Source: a virus
Virus record (IMG/VR): IMGVR_UViG_3300020034_000017
Location: 1-57,341 of that record
Direction: 5' to 3' (one strand)
DNA length: 57,341 bases
Below are positions 7,224-15,542 of the stretch, in pieces. Made by a program: the position numbers and the translations under genes. The notes under the pieces were generated by a model. The model was not told the origin of the DNA. It did not search any database and saw only the letters and a list, made by a program, of their open reading frames with translations. Every line of letters starts with the position of its first letter. The first letter of the stretch is position 1.

Positions 7224-8098
7224 GCGATCCAGTTCTTGAGCATCTAGAACACCATGGAATCAAAGGAATGAAGTGGGGTCAACGTAAAGACAAGAAGTGG
7301 CAAGCGAACATTTACAGCGTTCGTGGCGCTGTTGCTGTTCATAACGCCGTGGCTGAGAGAATGAACAACGGTGGTCTTGACAAACTGAACAACCAGCCGA
7401 AGTACAAGAATGCGACGAAGCTAATCGACCTCGATACTGGTCAGCCTGTTGGCGCACTCGGTAAGCAGTACATGCGCGACTACAACAAGATGGCTGAGCG
7501 GTTCTCTCACGAAGCCGTTGCCGAAGTGCACGGTACTAGTCCGTCGGGCGGCTTCAAGGCGACTATGGACACCTCGAATCCTAATCAGTGGAGCGTCAAG
7601 GTTGTAAAGACTGAGGCCGCGCATGCGGTACTGGCCAATGAAGACTTCATTTTCGAGGTGGATCACGACCGGCGCGGTATGATCACGTCGACCAAACTGA
7701 TCAAGGATGGCCTAAAGCAGGACAATCTGGAACATCACGGAGTCAAAGGAATGAAGTGGGGTGTCCGCCGAAAGGTTGGCTCAAATGGACGGGTCTCCTC
7801 TAAGAAACAACCAAGTGTTGATTTCAAAACAACGGCGCCTCTTCGTAAACGACCGCCTCACACGCTCAGTAACATGCAGCTCAAGAAGGTTACTGAGAGA
7901 ATGAATCTAGAGAAGAAGTTTTCCGACATGAATCCAAGCAGAGCGGCAAAAGGTAAAGAAGCTGTGAATAAAATGCTTCAACTTGGTACTGGTGCGGTCG
8001 GTGTTGGTGGTTTGGTTAAACTGGCTACTCATGAAAAGACACGTGAGTTGGGCAGGAAGGCTCTTACCATCGATTATACAAAAAAGTGGTCTGGATGA
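7220..8098 (+). CDS. Virion-associated protein with two LEHHG-GMKWG tags
   Basis: 292 residues. Two copies of the motif LEHHG-(I/V)KGMKWG-(Q/V)R occur, at residues 9-22 and about 169-182. The segment between them (NIYSVRGAVAVHNAVAER, later EVHGTSPSGGFKA) resembles the uncharacterised DUF7211-type domain seen in phages. After the second tag the protein is basic and helical. The two-tag layout suggests a fusion of two tagged proteins. The gene lies just before terminase and portal, so a role in head assembly or as ejected cargo is plausible but inferred. Start ATG 7220 has GGAGGTG upstream. Confidence 0.6.
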   Translation: MSDPVLEHLEHHGIKGMKWGQRKDKKWQANIYSVRGAVAVHNAVAERMNNGGLDKLNNQPKYKNATKLIDLDTGQPVGALGKQYMRDYNKMAERFSHEAVAEVHGTSPSGGFKATMDTSNPNQWSVKVVKTEAAHAVLANEDFIFEVDHDRRGMITSTKLIKDGLKQDNLEHHGVKGMKWGVRRKVGSNGRVSSKKQPSVDFKTTAPLRKRPPHTLSNMQLKKVTERMNLEKKFSDMNPSRAAKGKEAVNKMLQLGTGAVGVGGLVKLATHEKTRELGRKALTIDYTKKWSG

Positions 8099-8616
8099 TC
8101 ATCGACGAGAGCACCTACCTTGAGCACTATGGCCAGAAAGGCATGAAGTGGGGTGTTCGTAAGCAGAAACACCTAGTCAATAGGGCTAAAAGGGCTCAAA
8201 AAGCGGCCAACTTCAACAAAAGAATGGCCAAGGTGAACCCAAACGCCATAAACGACCAAGCTGCTAAAAGATCTCAGGTTAAAGCTGATAGGTTCAAGCG
8301 GCGTGCCCAAGGGAAAGAAACTGGCGCCGATAAAGCTATTCGAGCAGTACATGGAGCTGTTTACGTTAGTGCTGGTGCGCTTGTTGTTGCGTCAATAATG
8401 TCTAGTCATGGTAAGACACCGGTTAACCGGATTCCAAAGAAGCCTGTTTCTGGTGTAGAGGCGACTATTAGGCAAGCACATGCTGTAAAGCTTAGTTCTT
8501 TGACTAGGATGCATGCTGAAGGGAAGATGGATGCAGCTCAGTTCAAGAACTTCAGCGAAGCCCTTGCCGCTAGATACGACAGGAAAGTGGTTGACGCTTT
8601 GAAGGTGGTTCTGTAA
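8095..8616 (+). CDS. Tagged basic protein with membrane segment
   Basis: 173 residues starting MIIDESTYLEHYGQKGMKWG, so the tag occupies residues 9-22. A very basic helical region follows (NRAKRAQKAANFNKRMAK), then a hydrophobic segment (AVYVSAGALVVASIM) that could cross a membrane, and a C-terminal helical domain. ATG 8095 overlaps the stop of the preceding gene; a GTG-coded upstream start would only add three residues. Basic charge plus a membrane segment would fit a DNA-associated protein injected with the genome, which is inference only. Confidence 0.6.
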   Translation: MIIDESTYLEHYGQKGMKWGVRKQKHLVNRAKRAQKAANFNKRMAKVNPNAINDQAAKRSQVKADRFKRRAQGKETGADKAIRAVHGAVYVSAGALVVASIMSSHGKTPVNRIPKKPVSGVEATIRQAHAVKLSSLTRMHAEGKMDAAQFKNFSEALAARYDRKVVDALKVVL

Positions 8617-8651
8617 GAAGAGGCCAAGATAGTTGAGAGGAGGTTGTCAAA

Positions 8652-10391
8652 ATGGTACTAGCTTTGGCCAACAGGGCAACCCCTCGATACTACGGTGAGT
8701 TTCGTGAGCGTGTCCTGGCGGGTGAAATTCCCGTAAACAGACACATTTCGTCGGAGATGAACAGGATTGACGATCTAATCGCCAACTCAAACATCTATTA
8801 CGACGAAAACGCAGTCGAAGGGTTCGTCAAGTACTGCGAGAAAGAACTCACACTCACCGATGGTAGTGATCTTCACCTTCTTGACTCGTTCAAGTTGTGG
8901 GCTGAGCAGATTTTCTGTTGGTACTACTTCGTAGATCGAAGTGTGTACGATCCAGAGACTCAAACCTATGTAACGAAGACAATCAAGAAGCGTCTCACCA
9001 CCAAACAGTACTTGATCGTGGCTCGAGGCGCGGCAAAGTCGATGTATGCCTATTGCATTCATGCTTATTTCTTGAACATCGACACGTCGACGACTCACCA
9101 GATCAATACTGCTCCTACCATGAAGCAGGCAGAAGAGGTTCTCTCTCCCTTCCGTACTTCAATCACTCGAGCACGCGGCCCATTGTTTAGATTCCTCACT
9201 GAGGGGTCAATTCGCAACACTACAGGCCCTGCGGCTCAAAGACAGAAGTTGGTTTCGACCAAGAAGGGTATCGAGAACTTCCTTACCGGATCGCTGCTAG
9301 AGATTCGTCCGATGACGATCAACAAACTACAGGGTCTTCGACCCAAGATCTCATCTGTGGACGAATGGTTGTCCGGTGACATTCGGGAAGATGTTGTGGG
9401 TGCTATCGAACAGGGCGCTTCGAAGATGGATGACTATTTGATCGTCGCGATCAGTTCGGAAGGTACTGTCCGTAATGGTTCCGGCGATACGATTAAGATG
9501 GAGCTCGAGAACATCCTCAAGGGTGAGTATGAAGCTCCTCATATTTCCATCTTCTACTATCGTTTGGACGACATCGAAGAAGTCAATCAACCTGAGATGT
9601 GGTTGAAGGCTAACCCGAACCTTGGAAAGACCGTTACGTATGACGCCTATCATTTGGATGTGGAACGAGCCGAGAAAGCTCCTGCATCTCGCAACGATAT
9701 TCTGGCGAAGCGCTTCGGCATTCCGATGGAGGGTTACACCTACTACTTCACATACGAAGAGACCATCCCGCATTCTCCTCGCAGCTTTGCGGGAATGGCG
9801 GCGTCTCTTGGCGTGGATCTTTCACAAGGCGATGACTTCTGCGCATTTACTTTCTTGTTCCCTCTTGGGAATGGAGACTTTGGTATCAAAACACGAAGCT
9901 ACATCACGACATTGACTCTGATGAAGCTACCGGGAGCCATGCGCCACAAGTACGACGAGTTCATGAATGAGGACAGCCTTCAGATCATGGAGGGCAACAT
10001 CATTGACACCATGGAAGTCTATGACGACCTTGAGGCTTTCATGATTGCCAACGATTACGAAGTCAACTCGCTTGGGTTCGACCCGTACAACGCAAAAGAG
10101 TTCATTACTAGATGGGAACTCGAGAACGGTCCGTTCGGGATCGAGAAGGTTATTCAGGGAGCTAAGACGGAGTCGGTCCCTCTTGGTGAGTTGAAGAACC
10201 TGGCAGAACAGCAAGCTCTTATTTTCGATCAGTCGCTCATGTCGTTTGCTATGGGCAACGCGATCACACTTGAAGACACAAACGGAAACCGTAAGCTTCT
10301 CAAGAAGCGAGCGGAAGAGAAGATCGACAACGTATCCGCCATGTTGGACGCCTTCGTGGCGTACAAACTACACAAGGAGAACTTCGAATGA
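8652..10391 (+). CDS. Terminase large subunit (ATPase and nuclease)
   Basis: 579 residues, the usual size. The ATPase half shows a P-loop variant VARGAAKSM near residue 122-130 and a Walker B segment SSVDEWL near 235, followed by a coupling segment VAISSEGT. The nuclease half begins about residue 380 with GVDLSQGDDFCAFTF, the first acidic metal site, and has LGFDPYNAKEF near 475. It powers DNA translocation into the prohead through the portal and cuts the concatemer. RBS AGAGGAGGTTG precedes ATG 8652. Its stop overlaps the next start. Confidence 0.9.
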   Translation: MVLALANRATPRYYGEFRERVLAGEIPVNRHISSEMNRIDDLIANSNIYYDENAVEGFVKYCEKELTLTDGSDLHLLDSFKLWAEQIFCWYYFVDRSVYDPETQTYVTKTIKKRLTTKQYLIVARGAAKSMYAYCIHAYFLNIDTSTTHQINTAPTMKQAEEVLSPFRTSITRARGPLFRFLTEGSIRNTTGPAAQRQKLVSTKKGIENFLTGSLLEIRPMTINKLQGLRPKISSVDEWLSGDIREDVVGAIEQGASKMDDYLIVAISSEGTVRNGSGDTIKMELENILKGEYEAPHISIFYYRLDDIEEVNQPEMWLKANPNLGKTVTYDAYHLDVERAEKAPASRNDILAKRFGIPMEGYTYYFTYEETIPHSPRSFAGMAASLGVDLSQGDDFCAFTFLFPLGNGDFGIKTRSYITTLTLMKLPGAMRHKYDEFMNEDSLQIMEGNIIDTMEVYDDLEAFMIANDYEVNSLGFDPYNAKEFITRWELENGPFGIEKVIQGAKTESVPLGELKNLAEQQALIFDQSLMSFAMGNAITLEDTNGNRKLLKKRAEEKIDNVSAMLDAFVAYKLHKENFE

Positions 10392-10615
10392 ATCCTGAAG
10401 ACGAAGCTGTGCAGGATGTGGATCTTCCGGTTGAGGATGATCGTCCTGTCAACGAAGAGGGACTGGTTGAGCCTGTTGTCACTGTGGATGCTGGCGGTGA
10501 TCCTGCTCCGGAGCCGGTTGAAGAGCCTTCTGAGCCTCTCGATGATGTTGCCACGCCTACCTCAGATCCAGTTCAGCCGACCGAGCCGTCGGCCGATCCC
10601 GAAGACAACGAGTAG
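10388..10615 (+). CDS. Acidic, proline-rich protein (75 aa)
   Basis: 75 residues, nearly all Asp, Glu, Pro, Val and Ser, with no hydrophobic core, so intrinsically disordered. The start overlaps the terminase stop (ATGA). Acidic disordered proteins in this position could neutralise DNA- or capsid-binding surfaces during assembly, but no family is recognised. Confidence 0.6.
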   Translation: MNPEDEAVQDVDLPVEDDRPVNEEGLVEPVVTVDAGGDPAPEPVEEPSEPLDDVATPTSDPVQPTEPSADPEDNE

Positions 10616-10647
10616 TCCGTATTTCGGGCTTCGAAAGGAGGTAACAA

Positions 10648-10983
10648 GTGATCATCGATGAGAGCACATACCTTGAGCATTTTGGTAAGAAGGGTATGAA
10701 GTGGGGCGTTCGTCAAACTCGCAAAGCCCAAGGCAGAGTAGATCAGTTCAAACGTGTTGCTGAGGGAAAAGGCACTGGAAGAGATCGTCGTGCAGTTAAG
10801 GCCCAAACGAACTTTAGGGATCGTAAAAAGAGCAAAGGTGGCATTGAAAACGCCGCCAAAAAGCGTTTGGACTCGTTGGCTAACTCTCAAGCGAAGATGG
10901 CAGTTGGAAAGAACAAAGTTTCCAACATGTTGATGAAGCTTGAAGGAATCAACATGAAAGATCTCGATTTCAGTCATTCCTAG
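10648..10983 (+). CDS. Tagged basic protein (LEHFG-GMKWG)
   Basis: 111 residues, GTG start after AAAGGAGGTAACAA. The first 13 residues (MIIDESTYLEHFG) are nearly identical to those of the protein at 8095, and GMKWGVR follows at 16-22. The rest is highly basic and helical (DRRAVKAQTNFRDRKKSKGG). It stands directly before the portal gene. I infer that the N-terminus is a sorting or docking signal and the basic body the cargo, possibly DNA-binding. Confidence 0.6.
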   Translation: MIIDESTYLEHFGKKGMKWGVRQTRKAQGRVDQFKRVAEGKGTGRDRRAVKAQTNFRDRKKSKGGIENAAKKRLDSLANSQAKMAVGKNKVSNMLMKLEGINMKDLDFSHS

Positions 10984-11021
10984 AACCAACGAGACCGACA
11001 AGTCAAAGGAGGTGATGATAT

Positions 11022-12332
11022 TTGGCCATCCGCGATAGAATGAAGAAAGCATGGAACGCGTTTCTTAATGTTGGACAGCAATCTACTGTCGAGTATGGCA
11101 CTAGCAGCTCATATTCTTCGAGTTCTCCGTCTCGGACCAGTAGGATGAGGAGTTACAACGATCGTTCCATTCTTACGTCGATCACGACTCGAATCGGTAT
11201 CGACGTCGCTGACGTTCTTATTCGTCACGTCAAACTCGACGAACAAGATCGATATTTGGAAGACGTGGATAGCAAACTCAACGCCTGCTTGACTTGGGAA
11301 GCCAATCTCGACCAATCACCACGAGCATTTCGTCAGGACATTGCACAGACCATTCTCGATCGAGGAGTTTGTGCTCTTGTTCCTGTCGACACTACGGTTG
11401 ACCCACAGACGCAAGAGATTTTCGATGTCATCACACTTCGTGTTGGCACAGTCAGTACTTGGTCAGCCAAACATATTCGTGTAGATGTTTGGAACGAGGC
11501 AAAGGGACGAAGGCAAGAGATCACTCTTGAAAAGCGATACGTGGCCATCATTGAGAATCCGCTTTTCGCTGTGATGAATGAGCACAACTCTACGTTCCAA
11601 CGTCTTTGTCGGAAGCTCACGCTGCTTGATGCTGTTGATGAGCAGGCAAGCTCTGGTAAGTTGGACATCATTATCCAGCTGCCATATGCCATCAAGACAG
11701 AGGCAAAGCGAGAAGCTGCAGAGATGCGTCGCACAGATATTGAAATGCAGCTGACGGGAAGTAAGTACGGAATTGCTTACGTCGATGGTACCGAAAAGAT
11801 CATCCAGCTGAATCGTCCTGCTGAGAACAACCTCATGAAGGCCATTGAGTTCCTTACAACCATGTTGTATGGACAGCTTGGTATCACAGAGGAAGTAATG
11901 AATGGTACAGCAGACGAAAAGACCATGCTCAATTATCAGAATCGAACAATCAAACCGATTGTTGATTCTATTGTCGAAAGCATGCAGAGATCGTTCCTTG
12001 GGCCTGCTGGAAAGCGGCGTAATGAACGTATTCTCTACTTCATCGACCCGTTCAAGCTGGTTACCATGAAGGATCTTGCCGAAATTGCTGACAAACTGAC
12101 TCGTAACGAGGTCATCACTTCTAATGAGATCAGAGGTGGCATCGGCATGAAGCCTTCGCCGGATCCAAAGGCAGATAAGCTTGGTAATCCCAACATGCCT
12201 GATGGTACAACCACGGTTAATGTTGGGACTTCTGCGGAAGATGACGCTGGTACCACAGCTGCTTTGGATGATCTAGATTCAACAATCGGCGACATTCTTA
12301 CTGAGTTTGGGGGTGAGCCGCCTAATGAATGA
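11022..12332 (+). CDS. Portal protein
   Basis: 436 residues, TTG start after AAAGGAGGTGATGA. The sequence follows the HK97-type phage_portal pattern: a disordered Ser-rich start, IGIDVADVLIRHVKLD, a strand-rich crown region, a long helical stem segment with FLTTMLYGQLGITEEVMNGTADEKTMLNY, and a RSFLGPAGKRRNERILYFIDPF segment. The C-terminus is acidic. Twelve copies should form the ring through which terminase pumps DNA. Position between terminase and protease/capsid is typical. Confidence 0.85.
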   Translation: MAIRDRMKKAWNAFLNVGQQSTVEYGTSSSYSSSSPSRTSRMRSYNDRSILTSITTRIGIDVADVLIRHVKLDEQDRYLEDVDSKLNACLTWEANLDQSPRAFRQDIAQTILDRGVCALVPVDTTVDPQTQEIFDVITLRVGTVSTWSAKHIRVDVWNEAKGRRQEITLEKRYVAIIENPLFAVMNEHNSTFQRLCRKLTLLDAVDEQASSGKLDIIIQLPYAIKTEAKREAAEMRRTDIEMQLTGSKYGIAYVDGTEKIIQLNRPAENNLMKAIEFLTTMLYGQLGITEEVMNGTADEKTMLNYQNRTIKPIVDSIVESMQRSFLGPAGKRRNERILYFIDPFKLVTMKDLAEIADKLTRNEVITSNEIRGGIGMKPSPDPKADKLGNPNMPDGTTTVNVGTSAEDDAGTTAALDDLDSTIGDILTEFGGEPPNE

Positions 12333-12846
12333 GCTTGGAAAAGAGTTCGTTCTTGACCACGGCAATATTCCTTTGTCTCATGTGGAGGAAGTCGTCGCGC
12401 ACTATGCTGAAGGCTATAATCCAGTTAAAGCACGCGAATACTACCTGAAAACAAGAAAGCTAAAGGGAAGAACTGCTGGAATAAAACCAGTTGCCAAAGG
12501 TAGATCGCTTGGCTCTAAGAAACCAGTCGCGTCTGGGATAAAAAACCCAGCACAACATCGAAAGGAGACGCAGGCTAAAGTTGCAGCTCTGAAGCTTCGA
12601 CTTGAAACGCTTCGTGTTGTTCTCGTTAAACTTACGGAGCAGTCAAAAGCTAGTGGCGGTATGGATTTTCCATTGGAGAGACGAATCAACGATGTGTTGG
12701 ATAGACTCGCCGCCACTCGTGATTCTTTGAAGAGATCCGAAACTAGCGCTCGAATCGCTGTTGCTCGTGATTCTTTGAAGAAATCCGAAACTAGCGCTCG
12801 AAAAGAAGCATCGAAACCCACGGCTGCAAAAGGCCGCCGATCCTAA
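12325..12846 (+). CDS. Head morphogenesis/scaffold-like basic protein with internal repeat
   Basis: 173 residues; ATG 12325 overlaps the portal stop (upstream TTG/GTG starts would only add six residues). It contains KAREYYLKTRKLKGRTAG near residue 34, a sequence type that recurs in phages carrying the GMKWG tag. A helical region follows. Two copies of a repeat (A-RDSLK-SETSAR) lie near the C-terminus, followed by a basic tail. A scaffold or portal-associated role is inferred from the gene order portal, this protein, protease/capsid. Confidence 0.55.
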   Translation: MNELGKEFVLDHGNIPLSHVEEVVAHYAEGYNPVKAREYYLKTRKLKGRTAGIKPVAKGRSLGSKKPVASGIKNPAQHRKETQAKVAALKLRLETLRVVLVKLTEQSKASGGMDFPLERRINDVLDRLAATRDSLKRSETSARIAVARDSLKKSETSARKEASKPTAAKGRRS

Positions 12847-12861
12847 GAAAGGAACGTCAAC

Positions 12862-14883
12862 ATGAAATGCGATTTCAGCGGCTGGGCAACCAAAGCCGAC
12901 GTGAAATGCACTGACGGACGAACCATCAATCCTAATGCTTTCGAGCATCAGGACACGATGCAGGTTCCGCTCGTTTGGCAGCATGGGCACAAGGACGTTG
13001 AGAACGTTCTCGGTCATGTGCTTCTCGAGAACCGAGACGAGGGTGTGTACTGCTATGCCTTCTTCAACGATACACCGAAGGCGAAGCATGCCAAGCAGGC
13101 AGTAGAGCACAAGGATATCAATCAGATGTCCATCTGGGCCAACGATCTCATCGAGCGGTCCAAGAGGGTGATGCACGGAGCAATTCGTGAGGTCAGCCTC
13201 GTGCTCTCTGGCGCTAACCCTGGCGCAGTCATCAAGAACATTCAACTTCGTCATTCTGAAGATGATGAGCTGGAGACGCTTGAGGATGAGGCAATCATCA
13301 CCACCGGTTTGAAGCTCGAGCATGCGGAGCTTCCGAAGGATCTGGAAGATGATGCTGCTGCAGGCGACGCTGGTGACGATGACCTCGACGGTCGCGTTGC
13401 TACCGAGGTTGAGCGTCAGCTTCAGCTTGCGCACGCAGCCGAAGATCCTACCATTCAGGACGTTTTCGAGTCCATGAGTGATGATCAGAAGGATGTGGTG
13501 TATTTCATGGTCGGCACGGCCCTCGAGTCGACCTCGGCAGAGCACAGCAACCTCGGTGACGAGGCCAACGACGACAAGAAAGGCAAAGAATCAATGGGAC
13601 ACAACGTGTTCGAGAAAGATGCTAAGGGGGGTACTGGTAGCAAGAACACCCTTGCTCATTCCGACCTTGAAGCCATCAAGGCTGAGGCAAAGCGGGGTGG
13701 TTCGCTCAAGCACGCTGTCGAGGCTTACGCCGAGGAGCACCTTGAGCATGGTATCCAGGACATCGACACGTTGTTCCCGGACGCCAAGGCCATTTCCAAC
13801 ACTCCCGAGATGCTCAGCCGTCGTGTTGAGTGGGTTGGCAAGCTGATGGGTGGCATCACCAAGCGCCCGTTTGCCCGGATCAAGACCCTCTCGGCGGACA
13901 TCACGGTGCCTGAGGCTCGCGCCAAGGGTTACATTACCGGCAGCCTGAAGAAGGAAGAGTTCTTCAAGGTTCTGAAGCGGGTCACTGAGCCCACCACCGT
14001 GTACAAGAAGCAGAAGCTCGATCGCGATGACATGATCGACATCACTGACTTCGACGTGGTGGCCTGGCTCAAGGCTGAGATGCGTCAGATGCTCGACGAG
14101 GAAATCGCCCGTGCGATCCTCCTTGGTGATGGCCGCGCCGGCGATCACGAGGACAAGATCAACGAAGAGAAGATCCGCCCAATCGTCTCTGATCACGAGC
14201 TGTACACCACCACAGTCAACGTCAATATCAACGATGCAAGCTCCAACATGAGCGAGGTTTCGGACAAGATCGCGCTGAGCAGGAAGCACCTGCGTGGCTC
14301 CGGTCTGCCGACCATGTTCACCACGGAGACTTACATCGCGATGTTCCTCACCCAGCGTGACTCGCTTGGTCGCCGGCTCTACACGAGCCTTGATCAGCTG
14401 GCCACGGAGCTTCGGGTGTCGGAGATCGTGGCTGTTGAGGTCATGGAGGAGTATGAGGACATCGTCGCGGTTCTTGTGAACCCGGCTGACTACGCGGTTG
14501 GCTCCAACGCCGGCGGCGAGGTCTCGATGTTTGACGACTTCGACATCGACTACAACGAGTACAAGTATCTCATCGAGGGTCGGTGCTCTGGTGCGCTCAC
14601 CAAGCTGAAGTCGGCTCTCGTGGTCAAGAAGGTTGCCGGTACGGACGTGCTCGTTGAGCCGGCCTCGCCGACCTTCGATCCGGAGTCCGGTGAAGTCACG
14701 ATCGTCAACACCACTGGTGTTGTGTACCGCAACCTCGACACGGACGCTGTGATCGACAACGCTGGCTCGCCGTACGAGCTGGCCGAGGGTGAGACCCTGA
14801 ACGTCCACGCAACGCCCGCCAGCGGCAAGTACTTCGCCGACAGCACCGTCGATGACTGGAGCTTCACCCGTCCCGAAGCGTGA
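12862..14883 (+). CDS. Prohead protease fused to major capsid protein
   Basis: 673 residues in one frame. Residues 1-130 form a prohead protease of the S78-like herpesvirus-assemblin fold: WQHGH carries His41 and EVSLVLSGANPGA carries Ser112. Residues about 130-245 are acidic and helical, like a scaffolding delta domain. The HK97-fold capsid follows, with FARIKTLSADI, RGSGLPTMFTTE, and IVAVEVMEEYEDI segments. An internal ATG at 13594 (MGHNVFEKD, residue 245) could start a separate 429-residue capsid protein. The last 75 residues look like an added beta-sandwich domain. Self-cleavage during maturation is expected. Confidence 0.85.
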   Translation: MKCDFSGWATKADVKCTDGRTINPNAFEHQDTMQVPLVWQHGHKDVENVLGHVLLENRDEGVYCYAFFNDTPKAKHAKQAVEHKDINQMSIWANDLIERSKRVMHGAIREVSLVLSGANPGAVIKNIQLRHSEDDELETLEDEAIITTGLKLEHAELPKDLEDDAAAGDAGDDDLDGRVATEVERQLQLAHAAEDPTIQDVFESMSDDQKDVVYFMVGTALESTSAEHSNLGDEANDDKKGKESMGHNVFEKDAKGGTGSKNTLAHSDLEAIKAEAKRGGSLKHAVEAYAEEHLEHGIQDIDTLFPDAKAISNTPEMLSRRVEWVGKLMGGITKRPFARIKTLSADITVPEARAKGYITGSLKKEEFFKVLKRVTEPTTVYKKQKLDRDDMIDITDFDVVAWLKAEMRQMLDEEIARAILLGDGRAGDHEDKINEEKIRPIVSDHELYTTTVNVNINDASSNMSEVSDKIALSRKHLRGSGLPTMFTTETYIAMFLTQRDSLGRRLYTSLDQLATELRVSEIVAVEVMEEYEDIVAVLVNPADYAVGSNAGGEVSMFDDFDIDYNEYKYLIEGRCSGALTKLKSALVVKKVAGTDVLVEPASPTFDPESGEVTIVNTTGVVYRNLDTDAVIDNAGSPYELAEGETLNVHATPASGKYFADSTVDDWSFTRPEA

Positions 14884-14899
14884 GCATTAAGGAGTTAAG

Positions 14900-15229
14900 A
14901 TGGCACGGTTCCACGGAGTAGTCGGTTATGGGAAATCCGTAGAGACACCTCCGGGATCCGGAAAGTGGTCGGACCAAATCACGGAGAAAACATACACCGG
15001 CGATGTTATTCGCAATACACGAAACCTTGAGCCTGGCGATCAAGTCAATTCTGACATCACTGTCGCCAACTCGATTAGCATCGTGGCCGATCAATTTGCC
15101 GTCGAACACTTCGCCCTAATCAAGTACGTGCGATGGGGCGGGGTGTACTGGACTGTTCCCACTGTGGAAGTTCGGCACCCCCGCCTCATCTTGAACATTG
15201 GGAAGGTGTATAATGGACCCAAAGCGTGA
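14900..15229 (+). CDS. Head closure / head-tail stopper-like protein
   Basis: 109 residues with a small beta-barrel pattern (KWSDQITEKTYTGDVIRNTR, VNSDITVANSISIVAD, YVRWGGVYWTVPTVEVRHPRL). Such strand-rich proteins directly after the capsid gene usually form the ring that closes the portal or joins it to the tail. Start ATG 14900 has AAGGAGTTAAG. The end overlaps the next gene by 17 bases. Confidence 0.65.
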   Translation: MARFHGVVGYGKSVETPPGSGKWSDQITEKTYTGDVIRNTRNLEPGDQVNSDITVANSISIVADQFAVEHFALIKYVRWGGVYWTVPTVEVRHPRLILNIGKVYNGPKA

Positions 15230-15527
15230 TGCTCTGCATGAACTCTTGCTGAGTCTTATGCCAGAAGGCTCCAAGAACGTCTATTTTCAACCACCTCCTA
15301 GTCTTCAAATGCTGTATCCATGCATTCGCTATCAAAGGGATGACATTCGGGTTCAGTATGCGGATAATGTACAGTATAAGGGAAAGAAACGCTATCTTCT
15401 GACGATAATCACCAAAGATGTTGATAGTGAGATTCCCTCTACAGTGGCGAAGCTTCCTTACTGTTCTTTTGATCGCTTCTTCACGACCGAAAGCCTCAAT
15501 CACGACGTGTTCAATCTCTACTTCTAA
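15213..15527 (+). CDS. Tail terminator / neck protein
   Basis: 104 residues. A helix (MDPKRDALHELLLSLMP), then a strand-turn pattern (VYFQPPPSLQMLYPCIRYQRDD, KKRYLLTIITKD) and a final helix-strand. The YPCIRY strand-turn and the following hairpin match small tail terminator proteins that cap the tail tube below the head. ATG 15213 with GGAAGG upstream is preferred to an earlier GTG at 15198. Confidence 0.6.
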   Translation: MDPKRDALHELLLSLMPEGSKNVYFQPPPSLQMLYPCIRYQRDDIRVQYADNVQYKGKKRYLLTIITKDVDSEIPSTVAKLPYCSFDRFFTTESLNHDVFNLYF

Positions 15528-15542
15528 AAGGAGAACAAGCAA

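Noticed and set aside
13591-14808. 405-codon open frame on the minus strand
   Set aside because: It lies exactly opposite the capsid coding sequence, has no ribosome site, and follows from the G/C-ending codon use of the highly expressed capsid gene.
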